A DNA stretch of 64,000 nucleotides from Ruegeria sp. SCSIO 43209 (GTDB lineage: Bacteria > Pseudomonadota > Alphaproteobacteria > Rhodobacterales > Rhodobacteraceae): contig NZ_CP065359.1 of NCBI RefSeq assembly GCF_019904295.1, positions 2,877,001 to 2,941,000 of the forward strand, in the 5' to 3' direction. Made by a program: the position numbers and the translations under genes. The notes under the pieces are model-generated. The model did no database searches and had not been told where the DNA came from. It saw only the letters and a program-made list of their open reading frames with translations. Positions 18,605-27,767 of the stretch are shown one piece after another; the first letter of the stretch is position 1; every line of letters starts with the position of its first letter.

Positions 18605-19393
18605 TCAGACGTCAAACGTGGCAAATACCGGGGCATGATCACTGGGTTTTTCCCATCCGCGCGCGTCGCGCAGAATGCGGCTGGAATGACCCGCGTTCGA
18701 GATATCGGGCGTAGCCCACACATGATCCAGCCTGCGTCCCTTGTCGGCGGCATCCCAATCTCGTGCCCGATAAGACCACCAGCTGTATAGCTGGCCCTCG
18801 GGAATATCCTGCCGGGTGATATCGACCCAGCCACCTGCATCCTGAGTCTCGGCCAGCGTTTCAACCTCGATCGGCGTATGTGAAACCACCTTCAGCAACT
18901 GCTTGTGCGACCAGACATCATCTTCGCGGGGCGCAATATTCAGATCGCCCACCAGAATGGACTTTTTCGGCTTTTCCGCACGGAACCAATCTCGCATGTC
19001 AGCGAGGTAATCCAGCTTTTGGCCAAACTTCTCGTTCACTTCGCGATCCGGCACGTCGCCCCCAGCGGGGACATAGAAATTATGAATGGTTACGCCATTC
19101 TCCAACCGCCCCGCAATGTGTCGCGCATGACCCAGACCCGCGAAATCCTTATCCCCTACTTCCTCAAGCGGAAGGCGCGACAGTATGGCGACGCCGTTAT
19201 ACCCCTTCTGGCCCCGCGCAATCATATGCGTATAGCCCAGCTCGGCGAACCCTTCGGTCGGGATTTTGTCGACCGGCGATTTGCATTCCTGTAGACACAG
19301 CACATCCGGTGCCTCTTCCTGCAGCAATTTCAGAACGATAGGCTCGCGCAGGCGGACCGAATTGATGTTCCATGTGGCAAGGGTGAAGGGCAT
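18605..19393 (-). CDS. xthA: Exodeoxyribonuclease III
   Basis: The 262-residue protein belongs to the exonuclease III/AP endonuclease family: ATWNINSVR at the start, CLQECK with the metal-binding Glu, GDLNIAP, RLDHVWAT and SDHAPVFATF with the catalytic Asp-His near the end. It removes abasic sites and 3' blocks in base-excision repair. It starts downstream of a 318-bp gap with two strong palindromes and is followed by the thioredoxin operon. Confidence 0.93.
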   Translation of the reverse strand: MPFTLATWNINSVRLREPIVLKLLQEEAPDVLCLQECKSPVDKIPTEGFAELGYTHMIARGQKGYNGVAILSRLPLEEVGDKDFAGLGHARHIAGRLENGVTIHNFYVPAGGDVPDREVNEKFGQKLDYLADMRDWFRAEKPKKSILVGDLNIAPREDDVWSHKQLLKVVSHTPIEVETLAETQDAGGWVDITRQDIPEGQLYSWWSYRARDWDAADKGRRLDHVWATPDISNAGHSSRILRDARGWEKPSDHAPVFATFDV

Positions 19394-19489
19394 ATCCGGG
19401 GGTTCCTTTGTCGAAGTTGCCGCAGGTTAGCGCGGCGCCAAGCGAGGTGCCATCGAAAAACAAAGCAATGTTGCCTGACCCGGCGGTTA

Positions 19490-19510
19490 CGGAAACTTGC
19501 AAAGTTTCCG
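19490..19510. repeat. Palindrome with 9-bp arms (CGGAAACTT/AAGTTTCCG)
   Basis: Arms 19490-19498 and 19502-19510 are perfectly complementary around a GCA centre. It lies two bases from a second perfect palindrome and has no T-run, so it looks more like a dispersed palindromic element or protein site than a terminator. Confidence 0.6.
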
Positions 19511-19512
19511 GT

Positions 19513-19535
19513 CCGATTTCATTGAATGAAATCGG
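19513..19535. repeat. Palindrome with 11-bp arms (CCGATTTCATT/AATGAAATCGG)
   Basis: Eleven base pairs are perfectly symmetric about a single central G at 19524. With the palindrome at 19490-19510 it forms a 46-bp double-palindrome unit upstream of xthA. Confidence 0.6.
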
Positions 19536-19581
19536 ATGCCCGGTGCCGATATCGCCCTGCACGATACAGTTGCACCCTACG

Positions 19582-19607
19582 AAAAAAGCCGGGCCATCAG
19601 GCCCGGC
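19582..19607 (-). terminator. Rho-independent terminator of the response-regulator gene
   Basis: On the minus strand an 8-bp GC stem (GCCGGGCC/GGCCCGGC, 19588-19607) with a 4-base loop is followed by six T (19587-19582). It lies about 105 bases after the response-regulator stop and separates that unit from xthA. Confidence 0.85.
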
Positions 19608-19711
19608 AGTCCAACAGGGAGGTGCATGTCATAACCCGGACATGCGCGGGTTGGGAGTAATCTAAAGATGCCTACAGAGTATCACTTTGATCCAAGTCAA
19701 TCCACCATTAG

Positions 19712-20398
19712 TCAAGCAACAAGGCGATATCCGCCCGATTCTGTGACCAAAAGGCGTGCATTCGACGGGTCGGGTTCAATCTTCTGACGCAGACGATAGA
19801 TATGGGTTTCAAGGGTGTGTGTTGTAACGCCCGCGTTGTAACCCCAGACTTCGTGCAGCAAAACATCACGTGCAACGACGCCGTCAGTTGATCGATAGAG
19901 GAACTTGAGAATGTTAGTCTCTTTCTCGGTCAGGCGGATCTTGCGATCATCTTCGGTCATCAGCATCTTCATGGCCGGTTTGAAGGTGTAGGGCCCCAGA
20001 ACAAAGACCGCATCCTCGGATTGTTCATGCTGGCGCAGTTGGGCCCGAATCCGGGCCAGAAGAACCGGAAATTTAAAAGGCTTGCTGACATAATCATTAG
20101 CGCCAGCATCAAGGCCCAGGATCGTATCAGCATCGCTGTCGTGCCCAGTCAGCATCAGCACCGGGCTTTTGACGCCCTGCTTGCGCATCAGGCGACACAG
20201 CTCACGGCCATCGGTATCCGGCAGGCCGACATCCAGAATCACCAGATCGTATATTGCTTCGCGCGCGCGTTCCATTGCCGACGCGCCATCGGACGCCTCG
20301 AACACGTCAAAGTCTTCGGTCATGACAAGTTGCTCGCTGAGCGCCTCGCGCAGGTCTTCGTCGTCATCCACCAGCAGGATTTTCTTGAGCTGAGCCAT
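19712..20398 (-). CDS. OmpR/PhoB family response regulator (CenR-like)
   Basis: The 228-residue protein starts at 20398 behind AGGAGG. The receiver domain shows acidic residues Asp11-Asp13, phosphorylation site Asp56 in LVILDVGLP and Lys106 in VSKPF; the C-terminal part is an OmpR-type winged helix (LTEKETNILKFLYRS, THTLETHIYRLRQKIEPD, ESGGYRLV). No sensor kinase is adjacent. Sequence and orphan setting recall alphaproteobacterial CenR/PetR-type regulators, of which CenR controls the cell envelope, but I cannot fix the identity from motifs alone. It is divergent from the ribA-like gene. Confidence 0.9.
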   Translation of the reverse strand: MAQLKKILLVDDDEDLREALSEQLVMTEDFDVFEASDGASAMERAREAIYDLVILDVGLPDTDGRELCRLMRKQGVKSPVLMLTGHDSDADTILGLDAGANDYVSKPFKFPVLLARIRAQLRQHEQSEDAVFVLGPYTFKPAMKMLMTEDDRKIRLTEKETNILKFLYRSTDGVVARDVLLHEVWGYNAGVTTHTLETHIYRLRQKIEPDPSNARLLVTESGGYRLVA

Positions 20399-20559
20399 GT
20401 ACGGTCCTCCTAAGTCTTTTCCATCACTTGCGTATGAAGAATGCAATCAGCAAGATTTACTGCAGTCGTCTCACGCCCTCGTGTCTGACGCCGAGGAAAT
20501 GTTTCACATTTTCCAGTGATCGGGGTAGGACAGGGTCTGATCGTTTCAAGGTAAACTGC

Positions 20560-21654
20560 ATGAGTCTCACTCCCGACATCACCGAATTGCTGGCACGGGC
20601 GCGGGCTGACCTGCGTATGGGTGTTCCCGTTGTTCTGACCGACGAACTGGGATTTGGAGTACTCGCATTCGCCACCGAGACCCTGAGCCCGCAAAGGTTG
20701 GCCGATTTGCGCGGCTTGGGCGGGGATCCCGTTGTCGCCATCACGGTTCGGCGCGCTGAAACACTTAAAGCGCGTGCATATGACGGCGATCTTGCTCGCG
20801 TCATGATCCCGGCGGATGCTGGGCTGAGCTGGGTGCAGGCGGTGGCCGACCCGTCCGATGATCTGAACGCCCCGATGAAGGGCCCGCTGATGACCGAACG
20901 GCAAGGCAGCGCAAATCTGCACCGGATCGCTATTGCGTTGGCCAAGTCGGCGCACTTGCTTCCGGCCGCCGTCGTCGCCCCTATTCAAGACGGGCGCGAA
21001 TTTGCGGCAGATCATGGTCTGACCTGCATTGACCATGCCCGGGCCGCGCCACATCTGACAGATCGCAGTGCTCTGCACCCTGTCGTCGCCGCACGCCTGC
21101 CGATGGAAGTGTCGGAGGCCGGGCGCCTGCATGTATTCCGCCCCGAAGATGGTGGAGAGGAACACTATGCGGTTGAAATCGGTCGCCCTGACCGCGACAA
21201 GCCCGTCCTCGCGCGGCTGCATTCGGCCTGTTTCACGGGCGATCTCATGGGCAGCCTGAAATGTGACTGTGGCCCGCAACTGCGCGGGGCCTTGGCCCAG
21301 ATGGGGGACGAGGGTGCGGGCGTCCTGCTCTATCTGAATCAGGAAGGGCGTGGGATCGGGCTTGCCAACAAGATGCGCGCCTATTTTCTTCAGGATCAGG
21401 GATTTGACACAGTCGAGGCCAATCACCGGCTTGGATTCGAAGACGATGAACGGGATTTCAGGCTCGGCTCGGATATCCTGAAATCGCTAGGCTTCAATTC
21501 GGTCCGTCTACTGACCAACAACCCTGCAAAAATCGCGATGATGGAACGCACAGGTATCGCCGTCACCGAACGTGTTCCGTTGAAAGTAGGTGAAACAGAT
21601 TTCAACCGCGCGTATCTGGCGACCAAAGCGGCAAAGTCAGGCCACCTGCTGTGA
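20560..21654 (+). CDS. ribA: GTP cyclohydrolase II with a degenerate RibB-like N-terminal domain
   Basis: The 364-residue protein begins at 20560 (AAGG site). Its C-terminal half is GTP cyclohydrolase II: zinc cysteines in HSACFTGDLMGSLKCDCG, then NQEGRGIGLANK and LTNNPAKI. That enzyme makes the first riboflavin intermediate from GTP. The N-terminal 165 residues occupy the place of the DHBP synthase (RibB) domain of fused RibBA, but I do not find the RibB catalytic motifs, so only the cyclohydrolase part is likely active. The L,D-transpeptidase gene overlaps its stop by 4 bases. Confidence 0.87.
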   Translation: MSLTPDITELLARARADLRMGVPVVLTDELGFGVLAFATETLSPQRLADLRGLGGDPVVAITVRRAETLKARAYDGDLARVMIPADAGLSWVQAVADPSDDLNAPMKGPLMTERQGSANLHRIAIALAKSAHLLPAAVVAPIQDGREFAADHGLTCIDHARAAPHLTDRSALHPVVAARLPMEVSEAGRLHVFRPEDGGEEHYAVEIGRPDRDKPVLARLHSACFTGDLMGSLKCDCGPQLRGALAQMGDEGAGVLLYLNQEGRGIGLANKMRAYFLQDQGFDTVEANHRLGFEDDERDFRLGSDILKSLGFNSVRLLTNNPAKIAMMERTGIAVTERVPLKVGETDFNRAYLATKAAKSGHLL

Positions 21655-22151
21655 CACCAAGCGATCTGGTTCTTACACCACGTGGCATTCGGTTTCTCGG
21701 GCACCTGTTCCCCTGCGCTATAGGCAAAGGGGGCTTGAGCCCAACCAAGCAGGAAGGTGACGGAACAACACCAACAGGTGTGCATCACATTGTGGGTATG
21801 CTCTATCGCGCAGACCGAATGCCACGGCCGGCGCATTGGGCACGACCGATCGGACCGCGCGATTTATGGTCAGACGACGTAGAGGACGATGCGTATAACC
21901 ATTTGGTGCGGGCGCCTCATGATTTCAGTCACGAAAAACTGCGTCGCCCAGATCCGCTTTATGACCTGATCTTGATAACCGATTGGAACTATCCCAATTC
22001 AGAACCCAGCCGGGGATCGGCCATCTTCCTGCATCAATGGCGACGCCCACGGTTTCCGACCGAAGGCTGCATCGCATTCAGGCGCGACCACCTACGTTGG
22101 ATTGCCCAAAAAATCACGCCGGGCACACGGCTTATCATCCCTGAGGCTTAA
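21651..22151 (+). CDS. L,D-transpeptidase (YkuD) family protein
   Basis: The 166-residue protein starts with a GTG that overlaps the ribA TGA (GTGA), indicating coupled translation. His128 in IFLHQW and Cys140 in PTEGCIAF form the YkuD catalytic pair. Family members cross-link peptidoglycan or attach proteins to it through a thioester intermediate. No signal peptide is visible, which is unusual for a periplasmic enzyme but common among short YkuD proteins annotated in Rhodobacterales. Its 3' end overlaps the convergent yggS gene by 17 bases. Confidence 0.87.
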   Translation: MTPSDLVLTPRGIRFLGHLFPCAIGKGGLSPTKQEGDGTTPTGVHHIVGMLYRADRMPRPAHWARPIGPRDLWSDDVEDDAYNHLVRAPHDFSHEKLRRPDPLYDLILITDWNYPNSEPSRGSAIFLHQWRRPRFPTEGCIAFRRDHLRWIAQKITPGTRLIIPEA

Positions 22152-22794
22152 CCCGCGCCCCGAAAATGGCAGACCCAACACGGACGTGTGTGGCACCCAA
22201 GGCGATTGCCGATTCAAAATCACTGCTCATTCCCATCGACAAACCCTTCAGCCCATTCCGCTCTGCGATTTTTGCCAATAACGCGAAGTGCAACGCGGGT
22301 TCTTCTTCAACCGGTGGAATGCACATCAAACCTCGGACGGGCAGGTCCAGGCTGCGGCACTCAGCAATGAACGCATCAGCATCTTGTGGAAGAGTACCGG
22401 CTTTCTGATCCTCTTCGCCTGTGTTGATCTGTATAAAAAGATCAGGGCACTTACCCATCTCTTGCGCCAATCGCGCCAATGTTTTGGCGAGCTTTGGTCG
22501 ATCAACTGAATGGATGGCATTGCAAAGCTCAATCGCCTGCCGTGCCTTGTTTGTTTGCAATGGACCGATCAGATGCAGATCGATGTCCGGAAAACTCTCG
22601 CGAAATGCAGGCCATTTGCCAGCGGCTTCCTGCACACGGTTTTCTCCGAAACACCGGTGGCCCTGCTTCAATACGGCTTCGACCCGGTCGTTAGGTTGCA
22701 CCTTGGAAACCGCGATTAATTGCACCGAGCCTTCGGCGCGTCCTGCCGCAGATTCAGCTTTGGCTATTCGATCGGTGATTTCTTGCAGCGACAT
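22135..22794 (-). CDS. YggS family pyridoxal-phosphate homeostasis protein
   Basis: The 219-residue protein has the PLP-binding Lys31 in LIAVSKVQP, FGENRVQEA, HLIGPLQTNK and GLSMGMSSDFESAI, all YggS/PROSC signatures. It binds PLP without known catalysis and keeps vitamin B6 and amino-acid pools balanced. The start at 22794 has a GAGGG site; a longer frame to 22842 runs into the porin terminator. Confidence 0.93.
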   Translation of the reverse strand: MSLQEITDRIAKAESAAGRAEGSVQLIAVSKVQPNDRVEAVLKQGHRCFGENRVQEAAGKWPAFRESFPDIDLHLIGPLQTNKARQAIELCNAIHSVDRPKLAKTLARLAQEMGKCPDLFIQINTGEEDQKAGTLPQDADAFIAECRSLDLPVRGLMCIPPVEEEPALHFALLAKIAERNGLKGLSMGMSSDFESAIALGATHVRVGSAIFGARVKPQG

Positions 22795-22840
22795 GGGTCC
22801 CTCATTCTGCGTTTGCAGCAGCAAAACACCATGTGGCGGC

Positions 22841-22873
22841 AAAAGAAAAGGGCAGGTCCGAAGACCTGCCCTT
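22841..22873 (-). terminator. Rho-independent terminator of the porin gene
   Basis: On the minus strand an 11-bp perfect stem (22848-22858 with 22863-22873) is closed by a TTCG tetraloop and followed by TTTTCTTTT. It starts about 22 bases after the porin stop. The stability fits a highly expressed gene. Confidence 0.93.
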
Positions 22874-22895
22874 GAACCTTGTGGTTCAGACCAAC

Positions 22896-23903
22896 TTAGA
22901 AGTTGAACTGAGCACCAAAGTCGGCACGCAGCTGGCTGTCGCCGTCGCCACGCTTCTGGTTGCCGATACCACCGCGCAGCGATGCACCGCCACCCAGGTC
23001 GTAGATGGCACCGATGCCGTACTGCTGCAGATCGTCGTCTGCCGAACCGTCACCGTAAGCGAAGGTCAGAGTGGTTGCCGCGCCCAGGTTGTAGGCTGCC
23101 GACAGACCGTATGCGGTGCCGTTGCGGTCATCGTTTGCAACGTCATCGTCTGCGACGAACAGAGTACCGGAGAAGTCACCGAATTCTGCACCCAGGGTCA
23201 GAACGGTCAGGCTCTGCTTGTCGGCGTCGCCCAGACCGCTGGTCTGACCGTAGGCCAGAGCGGCAGTCACGTTACCGAAGGTGTAGGTCGCGCTGATGTC
23301 CCAGCGGTCTGCATCATCAGTGTCCGCACCCGCAACAGCTTCGTCAGCAAATGTGCGCTGGTCATACGACGCGCCGAAGGCGAAGTCGCCAACTGCGTAC
23401 TGGAAGAACACAGCGTTTGCGCCCGAACCGGTCGACGAGTACGCCAGGAAGTCATAGTCGACGCCCGAGTACTGACCAATGAAGCTTTCCAGGCCAGGCT
23501 CGTTACCGTAGTAGTTTGCCAAGTTGTCGAACGAACCGGCTACGTTACCGGCGTCAACACGCAGACCACCGAAGATGACCGAGAAGCGTGCGCCGTTCAG
23601 GCCAGCGGAGTTTGCTTCGCCGTTGCCGGCATCTTCGTCTGCCTGCAGACGAACACGGCCTTCAAAGCGAACGCCACCGTCAGTTTCAACGATTCCGTCG
23701 ATGTTCAGACGGAAGCGCGAGACCAGGATGGTTTCGTCGGTTTCTACGCCGGTCGCTTCACCACCACCAATTGCGTCAACGGTACCTGTACGGTCTTCCA
23801 GGTATCCCAGACCAAAGCGGCCGTAACCGCTGAACTTTACTTCGGCCGCTGCAACACTTGCGGTTGCAATCAGTGCGGTCGTTGCGAAGAGAACTTTTTT
23901 CAT
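22896..23903 (-). CDS. Porin (Rhodobacter-type, Gram-negative porin family)
   Basis: The 335-residue protein has a signal peptide cleaved near residue 20 (ASVAAA/EVKF), then alternating beta-strands rich in Gly and aromatic residues (KFSGYGRFGLGYLED, FSGTLFVADDD) and a C-terminal Phe (FGAQFNF) expected for BamA-dependent outer-membrane insertion. It forms trimeric 16-strand channels in related bacteria. Many GAC/GCC-type codons and a strong terminator suggest high expression. The GAGGGAAACA ribosome site precedes its ATG. A GC-rich hairpin (CGCGCG twice, 24072-24086) lies in the 278-bp upstream gap. Confidence 0.92.
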   Translation of the reverse strand: MKKVLFATTALIATASVAAAEVKFSGYGRFGLGYLEDRTGTVDAIGGGEATGVETDETILVSRFRLNIDGIVETDGGVRFEGRVRLQADEDAGNGEANSAGLNGARFSVIFGGLRVDAGNVAGSFDNLANYYGNEPGLESFIGQYSGVDYDFLAYSSTGSGANAVFFQYAVGDFAFGASYDQRTFADEAVAGADTDDADRWDISATYTFGNVTAALAYGQTSGLGDADKQSLTVLTLGAEFGDFSGTLFVADDDVANDDRNGTAYGLSAAYNLGAATTLTFAYGDGSADDDLQQYGIGAIYDLGGGASLRGGIGNQKRGDGDSQLRADFGAQFNF

Positions 23904-24181
23904 CTTGTTTCCCTCGGTTTCAAAGATTTTCTACTCGACACATGCAAAGCACGCGTCTCAGCACGGACACCGTTTCGCTTTTTTTGCCCCCGTTGCGCAA
24001 GCTTGGCATAAACGCAAAGACGTCATTCGGCCCAAATTGGTGCAAGGATGCCACAGTCGAATTCAACGGATCGCGCGGTTCGCGCGAGTCGATCATAAAA
24101 GAATAGGGTTGTTGCTGTACGGGTCCTTGTCTAGGAGTATCACTCGACAGAGCAAAACAAGTGACACGGGACCTTCCAACG

Positions 24182-24664
24182 ATGCGCCGTATTACGATTC
24201 CAGGTTTGATCATGGTAACGGCTGCCTTATCAGCCTGCGGAGGGCCACCGCCTGGCGATGCAAGTGTGTTGACCGCTGATGGCAGCTCGACAGAGGAACG
24301 CGAACTGAATGACCCGAATCGTTCGACGATCTGGGACGTATTCGGCCCGAACACCTCAGAGCAGGTCACTCAGGTAAATCGCTATCTGTGGGCCGCATCG
24401 CTGGATGTACTGAATTTCTTGCCGATCCAAGAGGTCGATCCGTTTACCGGAGTGATCGTAACGGGTTATGGCACACCGCCCGGCGGCGGGCGTTCCTATC
24501 GCGCGACAGTTCACATCAGTGATCCCGCTTTGGAAGCGCGTTCTTTGTCCGTAGCTCTTCAGACCAGTGGCGGTTCTCCGGTCAGCGCTGCAACGTCGCG
24601 CGCCGTCGAAGATGCGATCCTGTCTCGCGCGCGTCAGCTACGCATTGCGGACAACAAGTTCTAG
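24182..24664 (+). CDS. DUF3576 lipoprotein
   Basis: The 160-residue protein carries a lipobox (ALSACGG) and the DUF3576 core STIWDVFGP...VNRYLWAASLDVLNFLPI followed by a DPFTGVIVTGYGTPPGG stretch (quoted in part). This family is nearly confined to alphaproteobacteria and is typically encoded just before leuS, as here; the function is unknown. A start 21 bases upstream at 24161 (GTG) is possible. A strong terminator follows. Confidence 0.87.
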   Translation: MRRITIPGLIMVTAALSACGGPPPGDASVLTADGSSTEERELNDPNRSTIWDVFGPNTSEQVTQVNRYLWAASLDVLNFLPIQEVDPFTGVIVTGYGTPPGGGRSYRATVHISDPALEARSLSVALQTSGGSPVSAATSRAVEDAILSRARQLRIADNKF

Positions 24665-24691
24665 AAACCCGACAAAAATCACACTATTACC

Positions 24692-24716
24692 ACGCCGGGT
24701 TCCTACCCGGCGTTTT
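24692..24716 (+). terminator. Rho-independent terminator after the DUF3576 gene
   Basis: A 9-bp stem ACGCCGGGT/ACCCGGCGT with a TCCT loop is followed by TTTT (24713-24716), 27 bases after the stop codon and 18 bases before leuS. Confidence 0.9.
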
Positions 24717-24733
24717 CATTCACGAAGGACCGC

Positions 24734-27289
24734 ATGATGTCGCGCTACTCGGCCAACGAAATCGAAGCAAAATGGCAGGAGGCCTGGGACAAGGCCGGAA
24801 TCTTCACCGCCAATCACAAGGCGGACAAGCCGAAATACTATGTGCTTGAGATGTTCCCCTACCCGTCTGGCCGTATCCACATGGGGCATGTACGCAACTA
24901 CACGATGGGTGATGTGATCGCCCGCCACAAGCTCGCAACCGGTCATAACGTGCTGCACCCGATGGGCTGGGACGCGTTCGGGATGCCTGCGGAAAACGCC
25001 GCAATGGCCAGTGGTGGCCACCCCAAAGATTGGACCTACGGCAATATCGCCGACATGCGCGGACAGATGAAGCCGCTGGGCCTGTCGATCGACTGGTCTC
25101 GTGAATTCGCCACCTGTGATCCGGAATACTACGGCCAGCAGCAGGCTTTGTTCCTGGATATGCTCGAGGCCGGTCTGGTCTATCGCAAGAACGCCGTGGT
25201 GAACTGGGACCCGGTCGATATGACCGTTTTGGCCAATGAACAGGTAGAAAACGGCCGTGGCTGGCGTTCAGGCGCCTTGGTTGAGCGTCGCGAGTTGACT
25301 CAGTGGTTTTTCAAGATTTCCGATTATTCCGAGGAACTGCTCGACGCGCTGGATACGCTGGATAACTGGCCCGCCAAGGTACGCCTGATGCAAGAGAACT
25401 GGATCGGCAAGTCCCGTGGCCTGCAATTCGGGTTCGAACGCACCGATGGAGGTGAGCCGATCACCGTCTACACGACACGGCCCGATACGCTGATGGGCGC
25501 GTCGTTTGTTGGCATCTCGCCCGATCATCCGATTGCCAAGCAGCTTGAGGCAGAAAACCCGAAAGTCGCTGAATTCGTTGCCGAATGCCGCAAGGGCGGC
25601 ACCACCGAAGAGGCGATCGAAACCGCCGAAAAGCTGGGTTATGACACCGGCATACGTGTTAAACATCCACTCGACCCCAGCTGGGAGCTGCCGGTCTGGA
25701 TCGCCAACTTTATCCTGATGGACTATGGCACCGGCGCCATCTTTGCCTGCCCAGCTCATGATCAACGTGACCTCGATTTCTGTCGCAAATACGGCCTGCC
25801 TGTGGTCGACACATTCTTTGCACTGGATGATGACACTCCAGTCGACAAGATCGCGTTTGTTCCACCGAAAACCGAGAAAGTCCGCTGGGTGAATCATTTT
25901 GCGGGTCTCACCGAGGCAACGGGTGACGAGGCCATCAATGCCACCGTTGATTTCGCCGAAAAGGCCGGTTGGGGTGAAGGTGTTACCAAATACCGCCTGC
26001 GCGATTGGGGGCTCAGCCGCCAGCGCTATTGGGGCTGCCCGATTCCTGTTGTGCATTGTGATCAATGCGGCACGGTCCCCGAGAAGAAAGATAATCTGCC
26101 GATCGAGCTGCCTTATGATGACGGCAACGGCAAACCCATAGATTTTTCGATCCCCGGCAACCCGCTGGACCGCCACCCCAGCTGGCGCGACACCCCTTGC
26201 CCTTCCTGCGGCGCTCCAGCCAAGCGGGAAACTGACACGATGGACACATTTGTCGATTCGTCGTGGTACTTCGCCCGTTTCACCGCCCCGCGCGCTGAAA
26301 CACCCACCGATCTTGCCGAAGCCGAGTATTGGATGAATGTCGACCAATATATCGGTGGGATCGAGCATGCGATTCTGCACCTGCTCTATTCGCGCTTCTT
26401 CGCGCGGGCGATGAACATCACTGGTCATTTGCCAAAGAAAGCGATTGAGCCGTTCAACGCGCTGTTCACTCAAGGCATGGTGACTCATGAAATTTATCAG
26501 ACACGCGACGCCAACGGTCGCCCGGTCTATCACCTGCCCGAGGACGTGACCGACGGCAAACTGACCGACGGCACCGTGGTTGAAATCATCCCCTCAGCCA
26601 AAATGTCCAAGTCGAAAAAGAACGTCGTCGATCCGGTCAGCATCATCTCGGCCTTTGGTGCGGATACTGCGCGCTGGTTTGTTCTGTCCGACTCCCCACC
26701 TGAGCGCGACGTGGAATGGACCGCGTCGGGCGCCGAAGCCGCGTTCAAACATCTCAGCCGCGTGCACCGCATCGCCGCAGAAATCGCAGAATCAGATCTG
26801 CCGGCCACTGCAGATGACGAAACGCTGCTACGTGAGATGCACAAAGCCATTCATGACGTATCGGGCGGGGTCGAATCCTTTGGCTTTAACGCATCTATCG
26901 CAAAGCTTTATGCATTCACTAACACGCTTGCCAAATCCAAAGCGGGCTCTGCAGTCAAGCGCGAGGCAGCCAAGACATTGGCGCAGCTGATGTCGCCGAT
27001 GACGCCACACTTGTCCGAAGAACTTTGGCAGATGCTGGGCGGAGAAGGCCTGGTTGCAACCGCGCCCTGGCCCATCGCGGATGAGACGATGCTGATCGAT
27101 GACACCATAACCCTGCCGATTCAGATCAACGGCAAGCGTCGGGCCGAGATCAGCGTAGCCAAAGATCTGGATAAAGCAGAGGTTGAAAAAATCGCCCTCA
27201 GCACCGAAGCTGTGCAAAAGGCGCTGGATGGCGCTGCACCGAAGAAAGTGATCGTTGTTCCGGGCCGGATCGTTAATGTCGTCGTTTGA
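24734..27289 (+). CDS. leuS: Leucyl-tRNA synthetase
   Basis: The 851-residue protein is a complete class I LeuRS: HIGH-type motif [11 protein letters not shown] near residue 50, a CP1 editing domain ([31 protein letters not shown]), the KMSKSKKN motif around residue 620, and the anticodon-binding and C-terminal domains. It charges tRNA-Leu in the cytoplasm. An AAGGA site precedes the tandem ATGATG start. It overlaps lptE by 14 bases. Confidence 0.98.
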   Translation: MMSRYSANEIEAKWQEAWDKAGIFTANHKADKPKYYVLEMFPYPSGRIHMGHVRNYTMGDVIARHKLATGHNVLHPMGWDAFGMPAENAAMASGGHPKDWTYGNIADMRGQMKPLGLSIDWSREFATCDPEYYGQQQALFLDMLEAGLVYRKNAVVNWDPVDMTVLANEQVENGRGWRSGALVERRELTQWFFKISDYSEELLDALDTLDNWPAKVRLMQENWIGKSRGLQFGFERTDGGEPITVYTTRPDTLMGASFVGISPDHPIAKQLEAENPKVAEFVAECRKGGTTEEAIETAEKLGYDTGIRVKHPLDPSWELPVWIANFILMDYGTGAIFACPAHDQRDLDFCRKYGLPVVDTFFALDDDTPVDKIAFVPPKTEKVRWVNHFAGLTEATGDEAINATVDFAEKAGWGEGVTKYRLRDWGLSRQRYWGCPIPVVHCDQCGTVPEKKDNLPIELPYDDGNGKPIDFSIPGNPLDRHPSWRDTPCPSCGAPAKRETDTMDTFVDSSWYFARFTAPRAETPTDLAEAEYWMNVDQYIGGIEHAILHLLYSRFFARAMNITGHLPKKAIEPFNALFTQGMVTHEIYQTRDANGRPVYHLPEDVTDGKLTDGTVVEIIPSAKMSKSKKNVVDPVSIISAFGADTARWFVLSDSPPERDVEWTASGAEAAFKHLSRVHRIAAEIAESDLPATADDETLLREMHKAIHDVSGGVESFGFNASIAKLYAFTNTLAKSKAGSAVKREAAKTLAQLMSPMTPHLSEELWQMLGGEGLVATAPWPIADETMLIDDTITLPIQINGKRRAEISVAKDLDKAEVEKIALSTEAVQKALDGAAPKKVIVVPGRIVNVVV

Positions 27290-27767
27290 TCGTAGAACCC
27301 TGTTATTGATGCCGCTGGCGCTCGCCGCTTGCGGGTTCGAGCCGGTTTATGCGCCCGGAGGATCAGGCTCGGCCTTGGATGGCAAGGTCGAGGTGTCCGC
27401 ACCAAATACGGTCGAAAGCTTTCTGCTGGTCCAAAACCTGGAACGTAAATTAGGTCGAAGCGCGACCTCGGGCAACGAATACAAGCTGGATGTCGGGGTA
27501 TCGACGGTAACCCGCAGGGCCTCGATTACCACAGCGAATGAAACTAATCGCTATACGATCGACGGGAATGCGACTTACGCGCTGAAATCCAATGCGACCG
27601 GGCAAATCATCGCCTCGGGCAACGTTACCGAATTTGTCGGTTATTCTGCTGCGGGCTCAACTGTGTCGACGCTGGCCGATGAGCGTGATGCGACCGAGCG
27701 GCTGATGGTGATTCTAGCCGATCAGATCGTGAACCGCCTCTACGCCACACCGGGCCTGTCCACATGA
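27276..27767 (+). CDS. lptE: LPS assembly lipoprotein LptE
   Basis: The 163-residue protein has a lipobox ([15 protein letters not shown]), the ACGFxPxY start typical of LptE. LptE plugs the LptD beta-barrel in the outer membrane and guides lipopolysaccharide to the surface. The start at 27276 lies inside the last codons of leuS; the end overlaps holA by 4 bases (ATGA). leuS-lptE-holA is a conserved alphaproteobacterial order. Confidence 0.9.
   Translation: MSSFDRRTLLLMPLALAACGFEPVYAPGGSGSALDGKVEVSAPNTVESFLLVQNLERKLGRSATSGNEYKLDVGVSTVTRRASITTANETNRYTIDGNATYALKSNATGQIIASGNVTEFVGYSAAGSTVSTLADERDATERLMVILADQIVNRLYATPGLST

Larger units (their letters stand above)
19394..19711. other. Intergenic region (318 bp) with two palindromes and a leftward terminator
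   Basis: No convincing gene is present between xthA and the response regulator. The region holds two back-to-back palindromes (19490-19510 and 19513-19535), the leftward terminator at 19582-19607, and an inverted repeat AACCCG/CGGGTT around 19635-19655. Two overlapping open frames cross it on opposite strands but lack ribosome sites and recognisable similarity. Confidence 0.6.

Noticed and set aside
19197..19562. Minus-strand frame crossing the double palindrome, and a plus-strand frame 19408-19665
   Set aside because: Neither has a ribosome site; the minus-strand frame overlaps the start of xthA, and no known domain is visible.
20499..20520. Near-palindrome around a TTTCACATTTTC stretch before ribA
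   Set aside because: The symmetry is imperfect, occurs once and has no second copy that would support an operator.
20410..21426. 338-codon open frame on the minus strand
   Set aside because: It is antisense to ribA and continues into the regulator promoter region without start signals.
22833..24011. 392-codon open frame on the plus strand rich in Val and Cys
   Set aside because: It is antisense to the porin gene and its odd composition follows from the porin codon use.
25268..26533. 421-codon open frame on the minus strand
   Set aside because: It lies entirely within leuS, which has all class I synthetase motifs; the composition is that of a reverse-frame shadow.
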